In this document: one piece after another, positions 59,090 through 64,000 of the stretch
How the letters are laid out: every line of letters starts with the position of its first letter
Position numbering within the stretch: position 1 is the stretch's first letter
NCBI RefSeq assembly: GCF_003987255.1
Contig: NZ_PIQC01000005.1
Location: forward strand, 1-64,000
DNA from: Idiomarina ramblicola
GTDB lineage: Bacteria > Pseudomonadota > Gammaproteobacteria > Enterobacterales > Alteromonadaceae
DNA length: 64,000 nucleotides
Reading direction: 5' to 3'
Program-made: the position numbers and the translations under genes
The notes under the pieces: model-generated
What the model was told of the DNA's origin: nothing
The model's database searches: none
Seen by the model: only the letters and a program-made list of their open reading frames with translations

Positions 59090-59125
59090 TATCGATTTTC
59101 CTCTGTCAGGATACTTAAATTAAAC

Positions 59126-60224
59126 TTACAGCCCGCTTTTTAGGCTGGCTTCAATAAATGGGTCTAAAGCGCCATCTAGCACGGCTTGCGTATTACGGTT
59201 TTCAACGCCGGTACGTAAATCTTTTATGCGCGCATCATCCAAAACATATGAACGAATTTGGCTGCCCCAGCCAATATCAGCTTTTGAATCTTCCAACGCC
59301 TGCTTCTCTTCGTTCTGTTTCTGTAACTCGAATTCATACAGTTTAGCTTTCAGCTGTTTCATTGCTGAATCACGGTTCTTATGCTGCGAGCGGTCACTTT
59401 GACATTGTACAACAATGCCTGTCGGTTCGTGTGTTAAGCGAACGGCGGAATCGGTTCGGTTAACGTGCTGACCACCTGCTCCAGAAGCCCGGTAGGTATC
59501 AACTCTCAAATCTGATGGATCAATTTCAATGTCAATGTCGTCGTCGACTTCTGGGTAAACAAATACCGATGCAAACGAGGTATGTCGGCGATTACCCGAA
59601 TCAAAAGGAGATTTACGCACTAAACGATGCACACCCGTTTCAGTACGTAACCAACCGTAAGCGTATTCTCCAACCACACGTACTGTCGCCGATTTTATAC
59701 CAGCAACATCACCTTCTGACAGCTCAGTAATTTCGACTTTAAAGTCATGTGCCTCTGCCCAACGCAAGTACATACGAAGCAGCATATTCGCCCAGTCCTG
59801 GGCTTCGGTGCCGCCGGAACCTGACTGAATATCCAGGTAGCAGTCTGCTGAATCGTTATCTTTGGAAAACATACGACGAAACTCTAAAGCTTCCAGTTGT
59901 TTCACTAAACCGGTGAGTTCTTCCTGAGCTTCGTTAAAAGTGTCTTCGTCCTCTGCTTCTACAGCAAGGTCAACAAGACCTTCAACATCATCAAGACCCT
60001 GCTGGAGCTTATCCAACGTTTGTATGACTTGTTCCAGAGCCGCACGTTCTTTACCTAACGCTTGTGCCTTAGGAGGATCATCCCAGACATCGGGCTGTTC
60101 CATTTCACGGGTAACTTCTTCCAGACGCTCTAACTTAGCATCGTAGTCAAAGATACCCCCTAAGCGAATTACTACGCTCACGCATTTCTTTTATGTTGTT
60201 GTAGGTTGCGTTGGTCTCAAACAT
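59126..60224 (-). CDS. prfB: Peptide chain release factor 2 (programmed +1 frameshift)
   Basis: RF2 terminates translation at UGA and UAA. The gene needs a +1 frameshift. Frame 1 starts at ATG 60224 and encodes 25 codons ending in CTT; then in-frame TGA (60149-60147) follows. Skipping T60149 continues with GAC at 60148 to the stop at 59126, giving 365 residues, as in E. coli. The second frame has the GGQ motif ([18 protein letters not shown]), the tripeptide anticodon region and [14 protein letters not shown] start at 60181 would give a wrong N-terminus. Self-regulated: low RF2 raises frameshifting. Confidence 0.97.
60146..60161 (-). promoter_or_regulatory. prfB +1 programmed frameshift signal
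   Basis: On the minus strand AGGGGGTATCTTTGAC: an internal Shine-Dalgarno-like AGGGGG (60161-60156), 3 nt, then the slippery CTT-T and TGA C. It is identical in its working parts to the E. coli prfB site. The UGA follows codon 25. Confidence 0.97.
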
Positions 60225-60263
60225 GCGACTACCTAATTCCGTTAATTCTAAAAGGGACGTAGT

Positions 60264-61976
60264 TTAACGTATTGCGCGGATTTGCTCCACCAACAACTGG
60301 ACGTTTGTGCGCCCGCGAAAGTGATTAAGTTGAGGCTTGTATAAAAGTTCAACAACCGATACCTGACTTACCGGCCATTGTTGTGTATCAACGTTAAAAG
60401 CAATGGCATCTAATAACTCGCCTTGCGGATGTCGTAACACCAGCTTTAAATGGCGTTCGCCGACAATACGTTGATCCACTAACTCAAACTGTCCATCGAA
60501 CATCGGTTCGGGAAACTGCTGGCCCCAGGGGCCGGCAGTTTGCAGCATATTCACACTATCCAGTGCCAGTTGTGATGCCGTGAGTTCACCATCAGACCAG
60601 AACACACGCTGCTTTTGTTCTTCCGACAACCACTCGGAAGCCACTCGCTCGGCCAGCTCGGAAAAGCGCGCTAAATTCGTTTTTTTCATGGTCAGTCCGG
60701 CGGCCATAGCATGTCCACCAAAACGTTCCATAATGCCCGGCTGCAGACTATGAACACGTTCCAGTAAGTCGCGCATGTGCAGACCACTAACCGAACGTGC
60801 TGAGCCTTTTAAGAATTCATCGTCATCGTTGGCCAACGCAATCACCGGTCGGTTCACCTGCTCTTTTACTCTGCCCGCGACAATACCAATAACTCCGGCA
60901 TGCCAGTCCGGCTGATACAAAGTGACTAAATCAGGCACCTGCCCTTGATCAAAACGCAGCTTTGCGACAGCGCTTTCGGCGTGCTCGCGCATTTCCGTTT
61001 CAATCGATTTACGTTGCTGGTTTAAATCGTTTAGTTGCTGTGCCAGCTGTTGCGCATTAGATTCTCCAGCCAGTAGGCATTCTATTCCCAAACCGATGTC
61101 GTCTAATCGGCCGGCAGCGTTAATACGCGGCCCAAGCGCGAAACCTAAATCACTCGCAGCCAGCTCACCAGCATCTCGGTTGGCAACCTTTAACAACGCT
61201 CTAATACCAGGCCGACTCCTACCCTGACGAATACGAGCAATACCCTGCTGAACCAATATTCGGTTGTTATAATCCAATGGTACTACGTCAGCTACGGTTC
61301 CCAGAGCAACCAAATCCAGCCAGTCGGCCAAATTAGGCAATGGTTTAATACCTTCCTCTCGCAAGGCCGAACGCAGTGCAAGTAAGACATAAAATGCGAC
61401 ACCGACGCCCGCTAAATTTTTGCTGGGAAACTCACAGCCATGCTGATTCGGATTCACTATCGCATTAGCCGGAGGCAGCTCTTCAGGCGGTAAATGGTGG
61501 TCGGTAACCAACACTTGTATGTCCTTTTCACGAGCAAGTGCAATAGCCTCATGCGCTGCAATGCCATTATCGACTGTAATAATAAGCTGCACATTTTCAC
61601 TTGCCAGCTGTTCAACCATAGCGACAGAGAGACCATAACCATCGGTCATTCGATTCGGTACACGATAACCCACCTGCTGCAAACCAAAAGCCTGCAGCGC
61701 TGAAACCATCAATGCAGAGCTCGTTGCACCGTCGGCATCAAAATCACCACAAATACAGACTTTTTCCTGTTCTCTTAAAGCGGTTCGAAGCAGTTCGACG
61801 GATTTTTCAATATCTTTCAACGAAGAAAAGTGAAGTAAACCTGACGCCTTCAGGGACAGTTCATCCGCGCTACGAACTCCCCGTCGGGCATAAATTTGCC
61901 GCAACAAAGGTGGTATCTGTTGCGGCAAAAAGTCATCGTCAACGACTTGATAACGACGTATTTCGTATTCACTCAT
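60264..61976 (-). CDS. recJ: Single-stranded-DNA exonuclease RecJ
   Basis: RecJ is a 5'-3' ssDNA exonuclease for RecF-pathway recombination, mismatch and base-excision repair. The 570-residue protein has DHH-family motifs CICGDFDADGATSSAL, LIITVDNGIAAHEA, VTDHHLPPEELPPA and ARINAAGRLDD-like FALGPRINAAGRLDDIG, then DHHA1 GRVKEQVNRPVIAL and GGHAMAAGL, and a C-terminal OB fold. Gap to dsbC is 3 bp. Confidence 0.97.
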   Translation of the reverse strand: MSEYEIRRYQVVDDDFLPQQIPPLLRQIYARRGVRSADELSLKASGLLHFSSLKDIEKSVELLRTALREQEKVCICGDFDADGATSSALMVSALQAFGLQQVGYRVPNRMTDGYGLSVAMVEQLASENVQLIITVDNGIAAHEAIALAREKDIQVLVTDHHLPPEELPPANAIVNPNQHGCEFPSKNLAGVGVAFYVLLALRSALREEGIKPLPNLADWLDLVALGTVADVVPLDYNNRILVQQGIARIRQGRSRPGIRALLKVANRDAGELAASDLGFALGPRINAAGRLDDIGLGIECLLAGESNAQQLAQQLNDLNQQRKSIETEMREHAESAVAKLRFDQGQVPDLVTLYQPDWHAGVIGIVAGRVKEQVNRPVIALANDDDEFLKGSARSVSGLHMRDLLERVHSLQPGIMERFGGHAMAAGLTMKKTNLARFSELAERVASEWLSEEQKQRVFWSDGELTASQLALDSVNMLQTAGPWGQQFPEPMFDGQFELVDQRIVGERHLKLVLRHPQGELLDAIAFNVDTQQWPVSQVSVVELLYKPQLNHFRGRTNVQLLVEQIRAIR

Positions 61977-61979
61977 GAA

Positions 61980-62711
61980 TTACTTAGACTCACCTTTACG
62001 AATTTCCGCTACTAGACGTGATGCTGGCAGCGCACCAGGCACCATGCGGCCGTCAGGCAAAATAATAGCCGGCGTACCGGTTACACCAAACGATTTCCCT
62101 AATTGATAATGTTCCGCCACAGGATTAGAACAACTGGAACTGCCACTGTAGTTTTCTTCATCTTTAAAGGCACCAATAGCGGCCTTTTTATCATCCGAGC
62201 ACCAAACGGTCTGCAACTGACGGCCACCTTTACTGCTCATGCCACCGCGAGGAAACGCCAGATACTTAATCGTAATGCCTTCCGCATGATAGCTGGCGAT
62301 GTTTTGATGCAGCCGTTGGCAGTAACCACAGGTTGTATCCGTAAAAATAGTCACTTGATATTTTTCATTTTCAGCCGGATAAACGATCATATCGTCTTGA
62401 AAGCCCTTCAGCATTTTTAGTCGCACTCTTGCCATTGCGGCTTCACTTAAATTCTCTGGCTCACTCCCTGTAATATCAAAAACGTTCCCACTAATCAGTC
62501 GATTTCCATCTTCAGAAACATAAAACATGCCCTGGTTGGTAATAGCACGAACATAACCATCGATTTCCCCCGGTTCTGTCGATAGCACTTCAATCCCCAT
62601 CTTGTTTAAATGACGAGCATCAACCTCATTTTTTTGAGCACTCATCGTCGGCAAACTGAAACTGACACCAACTAGACCGACTAATCCTACTAAAGACATC
62701 AAATTGCGCAT
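61980..62711 (-). CDS. dsbC: Thiol:disulfide interchange protein DsbC
   Basis: DsbC is a periplasmic dimeric disulfide isomerase. From the ATG at 62711 (GAGG 5 nt upstream) the 243-residue product has a signal peptide (LMSLVGLVGLVGVSFSLPTM), an N-terminal dimerisation domain and a thioredoxin fold with C128-G-Y-C131, the DsbC active-site pair, plus cis-Pro TGTPAIILPDG. A second cysteine pair in the C-terminal half (WCSDDKK and SSSCSNP) fits DsbC's structural disulfide. The longer open frame to 62819 overlaps xerD and is not used. Confidence 0.96.
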   Translation of the reverse strand: MRNLMSLVGLVGLVGVSFSLPTMSAQKNEVDARHLNKMGIEVLSTEPGEIDGYVRAITNQGMFYVSEDGNRLISGNVFDITGSEPENLSEAAMARVRLKMLKGFQDDMIVYPAENEKYQVTIFTDTTCGYCQRLHQNIASYHAEGITIKYLAFPRGGMSSKGGRQLQTVWCSDDKKAAIGAFKDEENYSGSSSCSNPVAEHYQLGKSFGVTGTPAIILPDGRMVPGALPASRLVAEIRKGESK

Positions 62712-62766
62712 AAATACCTCATAAATTAACTGTCCGAACCCTACCCTGTTACTGGCTAAAATGCAA

Positions 62767-63669
62767 TTAGCCCCGGGGGTGATGCTGAGCATGCAAGGCC
62801 TGCAGACGTTCACGGGCAACTTGGGTATAAATTTGTGTAGTAGACAGATCGCTGTGACCCAATAACAGCTGTAATACGCGCAAATCGGCTCCGTGGTTCA
62901 GTAAGTGTGTCGCAAACGCATGGCGTAAGGTATGTGGCGATAAATGCGCATAAATACCTGCTTCTTCAGCGTAATGTCGCAAGCGATACCAAAAGGCCTG
63001 CCGTGTGAGTAGAGAGCCTCGTTGCGTTACAAATACCCAGGGGCTGCTTTTGTCTGTTATCGCCGGGCGCCCATGTTTTAAATAGTTATCCAGCCACTCC
63101 AGCGCTTCTTCGCCTAAAGGCACCAGCCGTTCTTTATTGCCTTTTCCCACGACTCTCACTAACCCCTGTTGGCGGCTGAGCTGATCATATTGCAAACGAA
63201 TGAGTTCGGTTACCCGCAGGCCCGTCGCGTAGAGTACTTCCAGCATCGTTCGGTCGCGCAGACCAATCGGAGTTTCTGTATCCGGTTGGTCCAGTAAAGA
63301 AATAACATCGTCTTCGCTCAACGAATGCGGAATGCTTTGAGGCAATTTAGGACGTTTTAAGCGTGCAGTTGGATCGACCGATACCCACTTCTGTTTGACC
63401 GCGAACTGGAAGAATTTCTTTGCTGAGCTTAAAAAACGAGAAGTACTTCGCGGCGATAATCCCTGAGTCCGACGCCATAACAGATAGTCCTGAAGCACCA
63501 ATTCATCAGTTTCCATTAAGGACCTTTTAAGCGACAGCAGGTAGTCACAAAAACGACGAAGATCACTGCGGTAAGCTGCCTGAGTATTATCGCTGGAACC
63601 ATGATGCAGCCATAAGTGCTCAGTAAAAGCATCAATACGGTCTTCATCCTCTGGGCGAAGTTGCTTCAT
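62767..63669 (-). CDS. xerD: Tyrosine recombinase XerD
   Basis: XerD works with XerC at dif to resolve chromosome dimers under FtsK control. The 300-residue protein has the N-terminal SAM-like core-binding domain and a catalytic domain with R152 (ATGLRVTEL), K176 (GKGNKE), H246 and R249 (SPHTLRHAFATHLL), H272 (LGHSDLSTTQIYT) and Tyr281. The neighbours dsbC-recJ-prfB-lysS separate it from XerC. The 84-bp gap upstream (63670-63753) shows no clear site. Confidence 0.96.
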   Translation of the reverse strand: MKQLRPEDEDRIDAFTEHLWLHHGSSDNTQAAYRSDLRRFCDYLLSLKRSLMETDELVLQDYLLWRRTQGLSPRSTSRFLSSAKKFFQFAVKQKWVSVDPTARLKRPKLPQSIPHSLSEDDVISLLDQPDTETPIGLRDRTMLEVLYATGLRVTELIRLQYDQLSRQQGLVRVVGKGNKERLVPLGEEALEWLDNYLKHGRPAITDKSSPWVFVTQRGSLLTRQAFWYRLRHYAEEAGIYAHLSPHTLRHAFATHLLNHGADLRVLQLLLGHSDLSTTQIYTQVARERLQALHAQHHPRG

Positions 63670-63753
63670 GTGTTTTGGACGTTAGCGAAGTGATTGTCGC
63701 ATTATGCCGTATACAGAGAGCGGCGGAAACTCTTCGCAATAATTAAAGGCGTG

Positions 63754-64000
63754 CTAGTGTGTGATACCCAACTTCTGCAGCACATCGTAAAGCCCTGCAG
63801 GCCCCCTGTGGCGATATTCTTTCTTCTCTTCTAGTTCCGGTTGTTTCTTTTTATCAAGCCGTTGGCGAACTCGCCAGTCCAGGTTTTGAATCAACTCTAA
63901 AGGCAAGCGATCAGGCGTAGCATCGGGAATGAGGGGTTGAGGATGAGTCGCGTCCTGTAATTTAAAGTCCGACAGCTGACTTACTGTTGCATAAACGCCT
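63754..64000 (-). CDS. C-terminal end of an unrecognised protein (partial)
   Basis: An open frame of 82 codons ends at TAG 63754 and runs off the right edge. The visible part has a Pro-rich region (DATHPQPLIPDATPDRLPLE), a basic segment (LDWRVRQRLDKKKQPELEEK) and the end HRGPAGLYDVLQKLGITH. I do not recognise it. Codon usage looks ordinary for the window. It precedes xerD on the same strand by 84 bp. Confidence 0.7.
   Translation of the reverse strand, partial: GVYATVSQLSDFKLQDATHPQPLIPDATPDRLPLELIQNLDWRVRQRLDKKKQPELEEKKEYRHRGPAGLYDVLQKLGITH

Noticed and set aside
59126-60181. prfB starting at 60181
   Set aside because: This frame's first eleven codons lie opposite the frame-1 coding and the frameshift signal; RF2 needs the first 25 codons from ATG 60224.

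Overview
This 64-kb window is chromosomal DNA from a gammaproteobacterium. Its housekeeping blocks keep gene orders familiar from Escherichia coli (cinA-recA, mutS/rpoS-nlpD-yqaA-pcm-surE-truD-ispF-ispD-ftsB, rlmD-relA-mazG, acpS-pdxJ-recO-era-rnc-lepB-lepA, rseC-rseB-rseA-rpoE/nadB, sdhE/ygfZ, lysS-prfB-recJ-dsbC-xerD). Protein character and moderate G+C suggest a marine Alteromonadales member such as Idiomarina; that placement is an impression from protein similarity, not a search result. I see no tRNA, rRNA, insertion sequence, prophage or CRISPR array. The window is gene-dense: no gene-free stretch exceeds 300 bases, and the largest (17761-18009) holds a TPP riboswitch.

Layout. 1-11.0 kb: recA with its LexA-controlled promoter, the CinA-type deamidase, mutS, and a tightly overlapping minus-strand stationary-phase/repair/isoprenoid operon from ftsB down to rpoS. 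11.0-17.8 kb: mixed small transcription units: a TauE/SafE permease, an MHYT-PAS-GGDEF-EAL cyclic-di-GMP protein with a degenerate GGDEF motif, small zinc-ribbon proteins, a ZIP metal transporter, a MAPEG protein, and the PiuC dioxygenase divergent from an exported protein across a Fur-box-like site. 17.8-24.1 kb: a complete riboswitch-controlled thiamine operon, thiC-thiDE-thiF-thiS-thiG-thiH. 24.0-27.6 kb: a hypothetical gene, eno and pyrG.

27.6-39.9 kb is the accessory part. In E. coli mazG lies next to pyrG; here about 12 kb of minus-strand genes lies between them. It holds a CzcCBA-type heavy-metal efflux operon with a His-rich CzcI-like leader gene, then a string of small lipoproteins, membrane proteins and exported proteins (MazG-like, DUF2238, TonB-C-like, cupin, DUF2157-like, CAP domain) and an outer-membrane barrel gene. 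Two genes here are odd. The DUF2238 gene has its full conserved N-terminus in frame but no ATG/GTG/TTG start, only an ATC at the right distance from a strong ribosome-binding site. The barrel gene is split by a one-base frameshift. A 74-bp diverged repeat lies upstream of two of the exported-protein genes.

39.9-64 kb is core again: stringent response (relA, mazG), rRNA methylation and ribosome functions (rlmD, era, rnc, lepA), secretion (lepB), the sigma-E envelope-stress operon with a promoter that fits sigma-E autoregulation, NAD synthesis, succinate dehydrogenase flavinylation, and the xerD-dsbC-recJ-prfB-lysS operon, where prfB carries the classical +1 programmed frameshift. I did not find a convincing new multi-gene system. 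The most unusual items are the ATC-start gene, the 74-bp repeat pair, the mazG-pyrG insertion, and stop codons embedded in stem-loops.
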